Positions 19,222-27,536 of a stretch of 64,000 nt of DNA are shown in pieces. The notes below the pieces were generated by a model that worked only from the letters and a program-made list of their open reading frames with translations, ran no database searches and was not told the origin of the DNA. How positions within the stretch are numbered: the stretch's first letter is position 1; every line of letters starts with the position of its first letter. The position numbers were made by a program, and so were the translations under genes. The DNA lies in contig JANQLY010000003.1 in the NCBI GenBank assembly GCA_028280345.1, positions 1 through 64,000 of the forward strand. The letters run 5' to 3'. Source of the DNA: Pseudomonadales bacterium (GTDB taxonomy: Bacteria > Pseudomonadota > Gammaproteobacteria > Pseudomonadales > UBA7239).

Positions 19222-19378
19222 TGACAGAAAATACGCTTGCCTATCTGTCTATTACAGCGCCACTAAAAAACGATTATTCCACAAGTATTTTTTGTTTTAT
19301 TAGATTTAATGCTGTTCATTGCACGCAAAAATGTCGTAGAATCAAAACCAGACGTTTTCACTGATAACGGGAAGAGAA

Positions 19379-20893
19379 ATGCCTATGGAAGTGATAGTAA
19401 CGGCTGATGACACCAATGAAGCTTCTTCAACGGATGTATCGTCAACGCAAGAGCCGACGCAAGCAACGCCGACACCGCAACAAAAGCAACAAGAACAACC
19501 GATCTACTATGTCCTGGACACCAATGTCCTGATTCACGACCCCACTGCCATATTAAACTTTGAAGAACATCATGTTGTCCTGCCGATTACGGTATTGGAA
19601 GAGCTTGATTCGTTAAAGAGCGGCAAGAAAGCGCTCGCGGCAGATTGCCGTCAGGCGATTCGGGAAATTGATAAAATACTTGGGCGCGCCTCTCCGCCAG
19701 AGGTTGAGAAAGGGGTGCCGATTCGGCGCGGCGACAAGGCGACTCCCCAGGGGTCGTTATCGATACTCATGCCCGGTCTTGATAGCTCGACAAAAGGTGG
19801 GCAAAAAGAGCAGCGTGATAATGTCAGCCTGCTTCCCGCCCATATTAACGACAACAAAATTCTCAATGATATCTACTATCTGAAACAGCAGCACAGCGAT
19901 AGTCGAGTCGTGTTGATCACCAAGGATATTAATATTCGCCTCAAGGCGCGTGGCTGTGGCATTGAAGCTGAGGACTATCACAACGATCAGCTCGTTAGTG
20001 ATATCGAATTGCTCAATAAAGGGTATTTAGAATTTGCCGGTTCGTTTTGGGATTATGTTGATACAGTCGATACCGAGCACGTTGAAGGCAAAACACTGCA
20101 TCACTTGCCATTACAGGACCCATTCCTCGATGTGTATACCAATCAGTTTATTGTTGATGAAACTGATTTTATCGGTCAGGTAATAGAGGTTGGCGAAGAT
20201 AGCTTTACCCTCATGCATATGAATCGCCAGCAGCTTATGGAGCAGGATGCCTGGGGGCTTCAGCCCCAGGATATTTTTCAAGCGATGGCGATGTACCTGT
20301 TGCTTAATCCCGATATCCATATTGTTAATCTGACCGGTACCGCTGGCTCTGGTAAAACGATTCTCGCCCTGGCGGCGGCCATAGAAATGACCGTGTCGAA
20401 GAAAATGTACCGCCGCATTATTGCCACACGCAGTACCCAGGGACTGGACGAAGATATCGGCTTTTTGCCGGGTACTGAAGCTGAGAAAATGGAGCCCTGG
20501 CTCGGTGCAATCACCGATAATCTGGAAGCCTTGCACTACGGTGACGAAAACAGCGCCAGTAGCATTGAATATGTGCTCGACTCGACACCGTTGCAATTCA
20601 AATCCCTGAACTATATCCGTGGTCGCAGTTTTCAGCAAAGCCTGATTCTGATTGATGAATCCCAGAACCTTACACCGCATCAGATCAAAACTATTGTGAC
20701 CCGGGCGGGGAGTGGTTCGAAAGTGATTTGTCTCGGTAATCTGGCCCAGATAGATACACCTTACCTGTCGGCGACAAGCTCCGGTTTGACTTACCTGAAT
20801 GAGCGCTTTAAAGGCTTTCGCCATGGCGGCAATATCCAGCTACAGGGGGTGCCACGCTCGTTGCTTGCTGAATACGCCGAGGCTGTACTCTAG
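19379..20893 (+). CDS. PIN-PhoH family ATPase (PhoH2-like)
   Basis: 504 residues. A Thr/Gln-rich N-terminus precedes a PIN-type nuclease domain (YYVLDTNVLIHDPTAIL; acidic residues in LPITVLEELDSLK and ITKDINIRLKARG). A PhoH ATPase domain then has Walker A GTAGSGKTILALA, Walker B LILIDESQNLTPHQ and the sensor-like CLGNLAQID. PIN-PhoH proteins are RNA-directed ATPases/nucleases, with mycobacterial PhoH2 the best-studied example. The start has GGGAAGAGA just upstream. No toxin-antitoxin partner is evident next to it; the gene downstream is a small charged protein 230 bp away. Confidence 0.92.
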   Translation: MPMEVIVTADDTNEASSTDVSSTQEPTQATPTPQQKQQEQPIYYVLDTNVLIHDPTAILNFEEHHVVLPITVLEELDSLKSGKKALAADCRQAIREIDKILGRASPPEVEKGVPIRRGDKATPQGSLSILMPGLDSSTKGGQKEQRDNVSLLPAHINDNKILNDIYYLKQQHSDSRVVLITKDINIRLKARGCGIEAEDYHNDQLVSDIELLNKGYLEFAGSFWDYVDTVDTEHVEGKTLHHLPLQDPFLDVYTNQFIVDETDFIGQVIEVGEDSFTLMHMNRQQLMEQDAWGLQPQDIFQAMAMYLLLNPDIHIVNLTGTAGSGKTILALAAAIEMTVSKKMYRRIIATRSTQGLDEDIGFLPGTEAEKMEPWLGAITDNLEALHYGDENSASSIEYVLDSTPLQFKSLNYIRGRSFQQSLILIDESQNLTPHQIKTIVTRAGSGSKVICLGNLAQIDTPYLSATSSGLTYLNERFKGFRHGGNIQLQGVPRSLLAEYAEAVL

Positions 20894-21123
20894 AAATAAA
20901 ATAGTATAAATTTGGTGCTGGCCTTGTAGAAGGGTGGTCGGCGCCAGTATTCTTTGCTGGCCAGTGGCTGGATCTTAATGATGTGGCGGGCAGAGTACTG
21001 TACGTGTACATAGAGTGCCCAGGAATGTAGCATATGCAGCATACGAAGACAGCGCGATAAGAGTCCGTTTGAAGATAAAAGCGTGGCTTGAATTTGAGAG
21101 CGAGTGGGGTATGAGGGTAAGTT

Positions 21124-21351
21124 ATGACCAATAAAGATAAAAGCGGTGACCAGGATAAGTCCTATATTGTCGAGGATGAATCCGACCATGAACTGACGGA
21201 AGAAGACAAACAGAAGCTCAAGCAAAAGAAGGAATCCAGCGAGGGATTCGACGGGCGTCAGGATGTGTTTATTGATCGCCGCGACCCCAATCGAGATGGT
21301 GACTATAAAGGTCCGGAACGTCGTAAAAGTCCTGATCGACGCAACGATTAG
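21124..21351 (+). CDS. small, highly charged conserved-type protein of unknown function
   Basis: 75 residues, almost entirely charged and likely disordered: an acidic/lysine-rich first half and an arginine-rich end with DRRDPNRDGDYKGPERRKSPDRRND. The GPERRxxxDRR pattern recurs as a tail in many marine gammaproteobacterial proteins but has no assigned function known to me. The gene has an ATG start with GGTAAG upstream, no signal peptide and no membrane segment. The 230 bp before it (20894-21123) show no other gene. Confidence 0.6.
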   Translation: MTNKDKSGDQDKSYIVEDESDHELTEEDKQKLKQKKESSEGFDGRQDVFIDRRDPNRDGDYKGPERRKSPDRRND

Positions 21352-21414
21352 AACGATAATTGATAAAAAACAAACACTCTCTGCTAAAAATTTATTGTTA
21401 TCAGGCTTGAAATA

Positions 21415-22047
21415 TCAGCCTGCTACAGCGCCACGTATTCCATCAATTAACATCTGTACACCAATGACTGCCAGTATTAACCCCATCATACGTGATACCA
21501 CCTTGATGGCGTTTTGACCGAGAACGCGTGCAAGCCACTGACCACCGATAAACGCAATAAAGGTAATACCGCACATCGCACCAAAAGCGCCGACAACACG
21601 GATGATCTCTGCAAACGTGGATTCTGCCGCATAGTTCATCGCTGTGGCAATTGTGCCCGGGCCGGCAAGTACGGGAATTCCCAATGGTGTAATAGCCATG
21701 TCGAGAGCAGCATTTTTACTGTTCCTGTTATCTTCATCACTGGGCGTGTGAAAACTGGAATGCTCACCCTGTAGCATGTGGTAACCGATCATGCCGATCA
21801 TTAATCCACCGGCGATGCGAAATGCGGGCAGGGTGATACCAAAGACGCTAAAGATTTCGCGTCCGCCAATGGCAAATACGGTAACAATCAGAAAGGCAAC
21901 AACCACAGAGCGCAACGCAACCAGATTGCGAGTGCGGGCATCCAGATGATCCGTTAGGCCGATAAACAGTGATGAATTGGCAATTGGATTCATAATGGCA
22001 AAAAATGCCATAAAGACGGTTAAAAAGTGAACGGTTGAGTGATCCAT
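21415..22047 (-). CDS. MarC-family integral membrane protein
   Basis: 210 residues with six predicted membrane helices. Family motifs include FFAIMNPIANSSLF near the N-terminus, AFRIAGGLMIGMIGYHML, and the second-half ITPLGIPVLAGPGTIATAM. MarC/UPF0056 proteins are inner-membrane proteins with no firmly established transport function, despite the name from the mar locus. It lies downstream of the quinone oxidoreductase on the same strand, with a 108-bp gap. Confidence 0.93.
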   Translation of the reverse strand: MDHSTVHFLTVFMAFFAIMNPIANSSLFIGLTDHLDARTRNLVALRSVVVAFLIVTVFAIGGREIFSVFGITLPAFRIAGGLMIGMIGYHMLQGEHSSFHTPSDEDNRNSKNAALDMAITPLGIPVLAGPGTIATAMNYAAESTFAEIIRVVGAFGAMCGITFIAFIGGQWLARVLGQNAIKVVSRMMGLILAVIGVQMLIDGIRGAVAG

Positions 22048-22155
22048 ATAGCGGCCCTCCCTGTAAAAATATGTCTTTTATCCCTGTGTGAAGCTATTAA
22101 AGCAAAAGCAGCTCAGTTTGCCAATGCATGGTCGGGAAAGCTCTTTGGTAGTGGC

Positions 22156-23148
22156 CTATGGTGGACTGACACTTAATAGAATTTTCCCTTTGTGTTGCCC
22201 GCTTTGCATGTAGGTATGTGCTGCTTCTACTTCTTCAAACACAAAGGTTTTGTCGATTATCGGTTTGATTTCTCCGGTCTTGATCTGGGGCCAGATATGT
22301 TGCTCAATTTGCTGCGCCATCGCAGCTTTGCGTGCAAAAGATTGTGCGCGCAGGGTCGAAGCTGTCAGTGTTAATCGTTTTAACAGTACTGAGGCAAAGT
22401 TAATATCCGCCTTGATACCGCGCACGAAGGCAATAGAGCAAATGCGGCCATCTTCCGCAGCATGCTCGATATTCTTCTGGATAAAATCTCCGCCCGCCAT
22501 ATCGAGAATCACATCTATTGCGGGCAAATGGGCAAAAAAATCTTCACTGTTGTAATTCACTCCCTGTTGTGCGCCGAGTTGCTCACAAAAAGCAGCCTTC
22601 TCATCACTGCCAGCGCTAGCATACACGATGGCTCCTGCGGCTTTGGCCATTTGAATCGCGAGTGTACCGATGCCGCTTGCACCGCCGTGTACGAGAAAAT
22701 TCTCGCCCGCTTTTAATCTGCAACGTTCAAAGACATTGTGCCACACAGTAAACACTGCCTCGGGCAGGCCCGCTGCTTCGATTGTGGAAATATTATCCGG
22801 TATTGGCAGGCATTGATGGTCTGGTACTACGGTGTAATCACAATAACCGGCACCGTGGGTTAGGGCACAAACTCTGTCGCCAACTTTCCAGCGCGTGACC
22901 GCATTGCCGGTTGCAACAATTTTTCCCGAAACTTCGAGCCCGAGAATCGGAGAGGCATCGGCGGGGGCGGGGTAGAGCCCCTTGCGCTGTAGCAGATCGC
23001 CGCGGTTAATGCCAATCCCGTGAACCTGGATCAGTACTTCATGCTCGCTTGGTAATGGTAACTTGTCGGTTGCTATCGCCAGGGATTGATCATCGCTGAC
23101 AGAAATATAGCGACGCGATGACGGCAGCTCAGATGCGACCGGATTCAT
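22156..23148 (-). CDS. NAD(P)H:quinone oxidoreductase-like MDR protein
   Basis: 330 residues of the medium-chain dehydrogenase/reductase superfamily, zinc-free quinone oxidoreductase branch. The N-terminal GroES-like part has GINRGDLLQRKGLYPAP and GLEVSGKIVATG; the Rossmann part has the nucleotide motif VHGGASGIGTLAIQMAKAAGA. Its ATG overlaps the stop of the cytochrome gene by four bases (ATGA), so it is translationally coupled to the amine dehydrogenase operon. It may recycle a redox intermediate or act on the amine-derived aldehyde or ketone; the link is by position only. Confidence 0.9.
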   Translation of the reverse strand: MNPVASELPSSRRYISVSDDQSLAIATDKLPLPSEHEVLIQVHGIGINRGDLLQRKGLYPAPADASPILGLEVSGKIVATGNAVTRWKVGDRVCALTHGAGYCDYTVVPDHQCLPIPDNISTIEAAGLPEAVFTVWHNVFERCRLKAGENFLVHGGASGIGTLAIQMAKAAGAIVYASAGSDEKAAFCEQLGAQQGVNYNSEDFFAHLPAIDVILDMAGGDFIQKNIEHAAEDGRICSIAFVRGIKADINFASVLLKRLTLTASTLRAQSFARKAAMAQQIEQHIWPQIKTGEIKPIIDKTFVFEEVEAAHTYMQSGQHKGKILLSVSPP

Positions 23149-23576
23149 GGTGCGGTTTGCTCCTGTGCCTTTATTGCAGCGATAAGTTTTTCCCGTTCTG
23201 CATCGATTTCGTCGAGTGGCTGGCGGCGCCAGTGGGCGACTTCCTTAACCGTGTAAGGCGGGTATTGGTTGGCAATGTCCACCGGACCGAATTCACGCAA
23301 CATCCAGTTGATTACTGCGGTAGTTTCTTCATCGCTCAGGGGTGCCTGGGCGACACCAGGGACGCGCACAAGAAACTCACGACCGCCTTCCACGCTAAGA
23401 AATTTGGCAACGTGGTTATTCAGTGGTGGAATATTATCAAGACCGCCACTGCCATCGGCGAGATGGCAGCCCTGGCATTCCATCATATAGTTAATTTTTG
23501 GATCCCGTGCCTGACTGGTTTGGCTCAGGATAAGAAGCAGACAGAGACTGATGTATGTTTTCCAGCAGTGGATCAC
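23145..23576 (-). CDS. small secreted c-type cytochrome of the amine dehydrogenase operon
   Basis: 143 residues from a GTG start with GAGGAG five bases upstream. A signal peptide (TYISLCLLLILSQTSQA) is followed by one haem-c site CQGCH (C34, C37, H38). The region where class I cytochromes usually place the axial methionine reads VPGVAQAPLSDEE and has no Met; the only Met after the haem site is M92 in the last core helix. It follows mauA by 22 bp and is the likely electron acceptor or carrier for the TTQ enzyme, by analogy with other amine dehydrogenase clusters. The frame is open upstream to 24041, but that stretch overlaps mauA and is not coding. Confidence 0.85.
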   Translation of the reverse strand: MIHCWKTYISLCLLLILSQTSQARDPKINYMMECQGCHLADGSGGLDNIPPLNNHVAKFLSVEGGREFLVRVPGVAQAPLSDEETTAVINWMLREFGPVDIANQYPPYTVKEVAHWRRQPLDEIDAEREKLIAAIKAQEQTAP

Positions 23577-23598
23577 ATTACTCCTCAACTTATTCTGC

Positions 23599-24141
23599 TT
23601 ATTCTTCAACGCCGATAACGATCGACACCGTAGAGTTGTAAACAATACCCGCTTGGTTACCCATGCACCAGTCAATATCGTTGCTCTTGCTTGGATAGTA
23701 AACAGGCTTATCGCCTTCGTTGCGATGACAAAAACAGCGCTGGCAATTGGTTTTGCCACAGCAATCGTTATAGGAAACAATATAGTGCTTGCCATCAGCC
23801 GGGTTGAGGCAAGTGCCGACCCAGGCCACCGGCGACATCTCTGTACCGGGCGGACAAGAGCGTGCCGTGCCGCCGCAGCAACTGGCGATAAAACCGTCGA
23901 TGGAGCAATAGCGCCAGTAGTTGCAGTCATAAATGTCGCCTTCCGGTGTGTTGGGATCGGGCTCGCCGCGGTTAACAGGATTCGTTGCCGGGTTTGCGCG
24001 GGCAATTGGCAGCAGCGGCAAGGTGCTGATACTGCCGCCAAGCGTTAGCAAGCCGAGCTTGTTGAGAAAGCTGCGCCGTGAGGTGCGGCGAGCCAGCTGG
24101 CGGCTGGAGCGGGTAAAGAGTCGGTCAAACCAGTTCATCAA
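23599..24141 (-). CDS. mauA: amine dehydrogenase light (beta) subunit, TTQ-containing
   Basis: 180-residue precursor of the small catalytic subunit of a methylamine/aralkylamine-type dehydrogenase. A twin-arginine signal (RRTSRRSFLNKLG) is followed by the Cys-rich mature domain with YDCNYWRYCSIDGF and CPPGTEMSP. The two tryptophans that form the TTQ cofactor correspond to W107 (VAWVGTC) and W158 (DIDWCMG), and the aspartate implicated in catalysis and TTQ formation to D126 (SYNDCCG). All are present. Twelve cysteines remain in the mature protein, in an arrangement that differs from Paracoccus MauA. The enzyme oxidises a primary amine to aldehyde and ammonia in the periplasm. The aau (aralkylamine) type is as likely as methylamine dehydrogenase. 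Confidence 0.95.
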   Translation of the reverse strand: MMNWFDRLFTRSSRQLARRTSRRSFLNKLGLLTLGGSISTLPLLPIARANPATNPVNRGEPDPNTPEGDIYDCNYWRYCSIDGFIASCCGGTARSCPPGTEMSPVAWVGTCLNPADGKHYIVSYNDCCGKTNCQRCFCHRNEGDKPVYYPSKSNDIDWCMGNQAGIVYNSTVSIVIGVEE

Positions 24142-24144
24142 TCA

Positions 24145-24762
24145 CTAACCTTGAGAGTGTGTTGTGTTTGTTTCGGGTTCGGCAAGGTATTGCTGTAAGG
24201 ATGCCACACCTCTTTCATAGGCTTCAAATAAACTTTCCAGATGTTCTCGCGAGTTAACAATGCCTTTGGCGCGAATCAACCCGCTGCTATCAAGCAGTAC
24301 AGCAAACGGCAGCTTTTCCACGAGAAAACCGAGCCCGAGGGTTGCTGATAACACATAGTGCGCTGCGCTAATACTCTGCCGGGCAATAAATTCGCGATGC
24401 TCCGTTTCCTCGCCGTCGCTGCAAAACAGTACCTGGAGTGGTTGCTGTTGTGTGTTCTCTACTCTTTTTACCGAGTTCACGATCGGAATCAGGGTTTTAC
24501 AAACCGGACAGGTTGGAGAGATAAACAATAGCAGCGTACTTGTCGTGTCATTATTAAAAGTAATCACCTCATTGTTCAGTGTGGTAACACTCTGTTGCGG
24601 GCTGCTTTCGCCAACTTGTGGTCCAGTGCTACTCATTAATGCGCCTGCGGGGAAAACCCGTTCATGCAAGACACCGATCTGGCGCATCAGTGCAAACACC
24701 ACAAGGCTCAGGATAATGACAACAATCCAGAGCAGCAGGTTTGATAAAAACAGGGCATCCAT
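24145..24762 (-). CDS. mauD: MauD-like thiol-disulfide protein for amine dehydrogenase maturation
   Basis: 205 residues. An N-terminal membrane anchor (LLLWIVVIILSLVVFALM) is followed by a thioredoxin-like periplasmic domain with the redox motif CPVC (C85, C88 in ISPTCPVCKTLIP). MauD is needed for folding and disulfide formation of the Cys-rich light subunit. The gene lies between mauE and mauA with 3-7 bp spacing, in the conserved order B-E-D-A. Confidence 0.93.
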   Translation of the reverse strand: MDALFLSNLLLWIVVIILSLVVFALMRQIGVLHERVFPAGALMSSTGPQVGESSPQQSVTTLNNEVITFNNDTTSTLLLFISPTCPVCKTLIPIVNSVKRVENTQQQPLQVLFCSDGEETEHREFIARQSISAAHYVLSATLGLGFLVEKLPFAVLLDSSGLIRAKGIVNSREHLESLFEAYERGVASLQQYLAEPETNTTHSQG

Positions 24763-24769
24763 TGTGTAC

Positions 24770-25321
24770 TTATCCCGCCTTGCTGCTTAACAGGGCGTAG
24801 TGTTGACGCTGTGCGTTATTCAATGCCTGTTCGAGACTGGCCAGTATCAGGAGGCTGCAGAGTGTGGTGGCGATTACCAGAAAGTATTCAAAGTTTTCCA
24901 GTGGTCGAGGAGTTGCGCTGGTGGCGGTAATAGCGAGCGCCGCGAGTAACAGATTGCGCGTTACCAGCCACCAGCTAATCCTGGTGTTGTGACTACGACT
25001 GGAGAGAGGCCCGCTACAGCCACAGTCAATCATATAACGGCCTTTGACAAGGTTGAGTGTCATGGCCAGTGCATAGATGCTGAGTAAGATGGCGCCGAGC
25101 AGGAGCGGGAGCTGCCATTGCGGATTGAGTAGTGTGATAACGCAGAGGAACTCCAGCATTGTCAAACTGATAGCAATGGGTGTGATCAAGCGGAAAGTTA
25201 TTAACTGATAGTTCTCAAGTTCAGCGCGAAAGAGAGAGAAGTTTTTCAGTTTGTGCCATAGTGCTCTGGCAAATATCCAGAACAATACACAGCGAACAAT
25301 ATAACTGACAACCAGCGTCAT
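24770..25321 (-). CDS. mauE: MauE-like membrane protein for amine dehydrogenase maturation
   Basis: 183 residues with about five predicted membrane helices and the conserved cysteine pair of the family (C100 and C102 in MIDCGCSGPLSSRS). MauE resembles the DoxX/VKOR-like group and is required together with MauD for light-subunit maturation, probably by disulfide exchange. Its start overlaps the mauB stop by four bases. Confidence 0.9.
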   Translation of the reverse strand: MTLVVSYIVRCVLFWIFARALWHKLKNFSLFRAELENYQLITFRLITPIAISLTMLEFLCVITLLNPQWQLPLLLGAILLSIYALAMTLNLVKGRYMIDCGCSGPLSSRSHNTRISWWLVTRNLLLAALAITATSATPRPLENFEYFLVIATTLCSLLILASLEQALNNAQRQHYALLSSKAG

Positions 25322-26640
25322 TGCGCCGCCATTTGTTCAGATGGAGACGCTGGAATTACAGGGCTGGTTACTGGCGGATACTGCAACACCAGATTCGACA
25401 AATTGCCTGTAGTGATGCGGTGCTGAAATTCCATGGTCAGGGCATCGTAAACGGCAACCATGCCGGAAAACTGTCCGCCCAGTAATAATACCGGCTCGGG
25501 GCCGGCAGTGACAATGATAGCATCGGGGCGCGCGTGGGGCTCGATAAAACTGAAACCGGCGAGCCAGCTGTACAGGCCGTTAAATGGCCAGATCCAGTCG
25601 GCACCAAACTCTGTGGGTACGCCCGAAAAGGTAAAGCCCGGACTGACCAGTTTATGCGCAGCGATTTTTTGTTGTGTGTTGAGATCGAATGTCCACAGGT
25701 GAGTACCGCCGGTTTTATGGGTATCAATTTCACCCTCGTGCATAAGTACGTATCCGGTCATGGTATCGGGGTGGATGGCAAAAAATTGTCGTCCGCCAAC
25801 ACGCCAGCTATCGCGACGTTCCTCATCGCTAATCAATGACCACGGTGTTGCGAAGCTACCAGCCTGAGCGCTGGTGTCCACTGCGTACACATATCCCTCG
25901 AACGATACAAAATACCAGTGTGTACCGATTCTCACACCTTTTTCTGTCAATGGGTCTTGTTGGGGGTCAAAAAATACCGCACTGCGTTGTTTGTGTTGCA
26001 ATGTGCCATCATTATTCAAAGTAATAAACAGTAGGCTGCCATCACCGCAGAACATCATCACACGTCGTTCGCCCGCACCGTAAACCAGTGAACAACCCGG
26101 GGTGGGAATCTCTGTGACAAAACGCCGCTGTTGGGTATCAACAATGCTGATGGACTGAGCGGGTGTCATATTAAATATCACAACAAAGTTTTCATCGTCT
26201 GTGAGTGTGGCGTTGGCGGTGGGCAAGGCATTGTGCGCCCGTTTCGCAGGGATAATAACTTCGTCAATCGGTGCAAGAGTTTTGCTATCGTAAAATGTCA
26301 CCACGTCGGTACGCTCGCCACGGCTGCCGCGCGAATAATGGGTTTCCGGCACATAAAACTCATGGCGGTTTTGCTGTGCAAACAAAATGGCAGTAATCCC
26401 CCAGCCGCCATCGACACTGCCGAGTACGCGGTTGCTGGAAAAATCTGTTAGTGCAACACGCTCAAGCAATGGATCGCTAGCCCAGAACCAGGTAGCACCT
26501 GGTGTGTCGGGCAGGGTTTCCACGACACCGAGTGGTTCAACCGCTACCTGGGAATAGGCAGCCTGGGTATATAGGGAAGCAGGCAATAACAGGGCGATAC
26601 ACAGCAGAATCAAACGTGTATGCTGTGTCAGGCTCGCCAT
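25318..26640 (-). CDS. mauB: amine dehydrogenase heavy (alpha) subunit
   Basis: 440-residue precursor. A signal peptide (LILLCIALLLPASLYTQAA) precedes a seven-bladed beta-propeller. Recognisable family segments are YVPETHYSRGSRGERTDVV, IPAKRAHNALPTAN, PGCSLVYGAGERRVMMFCGD (the usual Cys pair) and LMHEGEIDTHKTGGTHLWTF. These resemble the aralkylamine dehydrogenase large subunit at least as well as methylamine dehydrogenase. It scaffolds the MauA subunit and shapes substrate access in an alpha2beta2 enzyme. First of the B-E-D-A genes, starting 17 bp after the SDR stop. Confidence 0.93.
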   Translation of the reverse strand: MASLTQHTRLILLCIALLLPASLYTQAAYSQVAVEPLGVVETLPDTPGATWFWASDPLLERVALTDFSSNRVLGSVDGGWGITAILFAQQNRHEFYVPETHYSRGSRGERTDVVTFYDSKTLAPIDEVIIPAKRAHNALPTANATLTDDENFVVIFNMTPAQSISIVDTQQRRFVTEIPTPGCSLVYGAGERRVMMFCGDGSLLFITLNNDGTLQHKQRSAVFFDPQQDPLTEKGVRIGTHWYFVSFEGYVYAVDTSAQAGSFATPWSLISDEERRDSWRVGGRQFFAIHPDTMTGYVLMHEGEIDTHKTGGTHLWTFDLNTQQKIAAHKLVSPGFTFSGVPTEFGADWIWPFNGLYSWLAGFSFIEPHARPDAIIVTAGPEPVLLLGGQFSGMVAVYDALTMEFQHRITTGNLSNLVLQYPPVTSPVIPASPSEQMAAQ

Positions 26641-26657
26641 GGTAAAAGTTCTCTACC

Positions 26658-27464
26658 CTATTTATTAATTGCGTCAAGCGTCACACGCCTGACCTGTTTG
26701 CGCATAAATCCCGGAGCGAGTGCGCGCACGATATAACCTGCAGCAATACCGTAAGGGTAGGTGACTTCGTGTTTGCCTTTGCGCAGGGCCTTCATAATTG
26801 CAGCGACCAGTTTATCCGGGTCAGCCATATTGTTTTTTGCCACCGGAGGCATGCGGCGCAGCGCTTCTTCATCAAAGAACGGGGTGTTGATCGCACCCGG
26901 ACAAACGGTGAGAACATGGACGCCGTCATCTTCCACCTCGATTGACAGCGCTTCGGCCAGGCCAACCGTGGCAAACTTGGACGCGGCATAGGCAGATTCT
27001 TCCGGTGTGGCGAGTTTGCCCGCTACAGATGCAACAAAAATCACCCAGCCGTTCTTGCGCTCTACCATTTGTGGTAACAGCAGTTTGGTGAAATACATCA
27101 TGCCAAAGTAATTCACGCGCATCATGCGTTCCTGATCCTCGATATCCCACTCGAGAAAAGTGCGGTGATGTCCGTACCCGGCGTTATTGATCAGCATATC
27201 TACCTGACCAAAGTCACGGCTCACTTGCTCGCAAGTTTGTTTGACATCATCAAGCACAGAGACATCGCAGGTAAACACCATGGCTTCACCGCCGGCCTCC
27301 TCAATCTCTTTTTTCAGGGTATTCAGTTCGTCTTCGCGGCGCGCCACAAGTGCCATACGTGCGCCGTCTTTAGCAACGGCAAGCGCCAGCAGGCGGCCAA
27401 TACCGCTGGAAGCGCCGGTAATCAGGCAGTTAAGTCCTTTGCAGGTAGTCAGTTTTTTTGCCAT
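26658..27464 (-). CDS. short-chain dehydrogenase/reductase at the head of the amine dehydrogenase operon
   Basis: 268 residues from the ATG at 27464 (the frame is open 19 codons further to 27521, without a better ribosome site). Rossmann motif NCLITGASSGIGRLLALAVA, NNAGYGHHRTFLEWD, catalytic Ser in FVASVAGKLA and Tyr-Lys in ESAYAASKFATVG. It belongs to classical SDRs acting on hydrophobic alcohols or ketones. With 17 bp to mauB it is almost certainly co-transcribed with it. The link to amine oxidation is unclear. Confidence 0.92.
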   Translation of the reverse strand: MAKKLTTCKGLNCLITGASSGIGRLLALAVAKDGARMALVARREDELNTLKKEIEEAGGEAMVFTCDVSVLDDVKQTCEQVSRDFGQVDMLINNAGYGHHRTFLEWDIEDQERMMRVNYFGMMYFTKLLLPQMVERKNGWVIFVASVAGKLATPEESAYAASKFATVGLAEALSIEVEDDGVHVLTVCPGAINTPFFDEEALRRMPPVAKNNMADPDKLVAAIMKALRKGKHEVTYPYGIAAGYIVRALAPGFMRKQVRRVTLDAINK

Positions 27465-27536
27465 GGCTAAACCAAAGTGTCCGGAATCGGGAATTAGAGG
27501 AGTTATTCTATTCCAAGGCACCTGTCTTGAAAAGGC

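Noticed and set aside
19221..19364. 47-codon open frame before phoH
   Set aside because: It has no good ribosome-binding site of its own and no recognisable motif; kept only as part of the leader-ORF observation.
20111..20824. 237-codon open frame on the minus strand
   Set aside because: It is antisense to the PhoH gene and has no motif of its own.
23577..24041. upstream extension of the cytochrome reading frame to 298 residues
   Set aside because: The extra region overlaps mauA in another frame and reads as low-complexity noise; the GTG at 23576 has GAGGAG and starts a proper signal peptide.
27522..27536. 15-bp sequence TGTCTTGAAAAGGCT shared with about 36354-36368
   Set aside because: One shared 15-mer is within what chance gives in 64 kb; no flanking similarity extends it.
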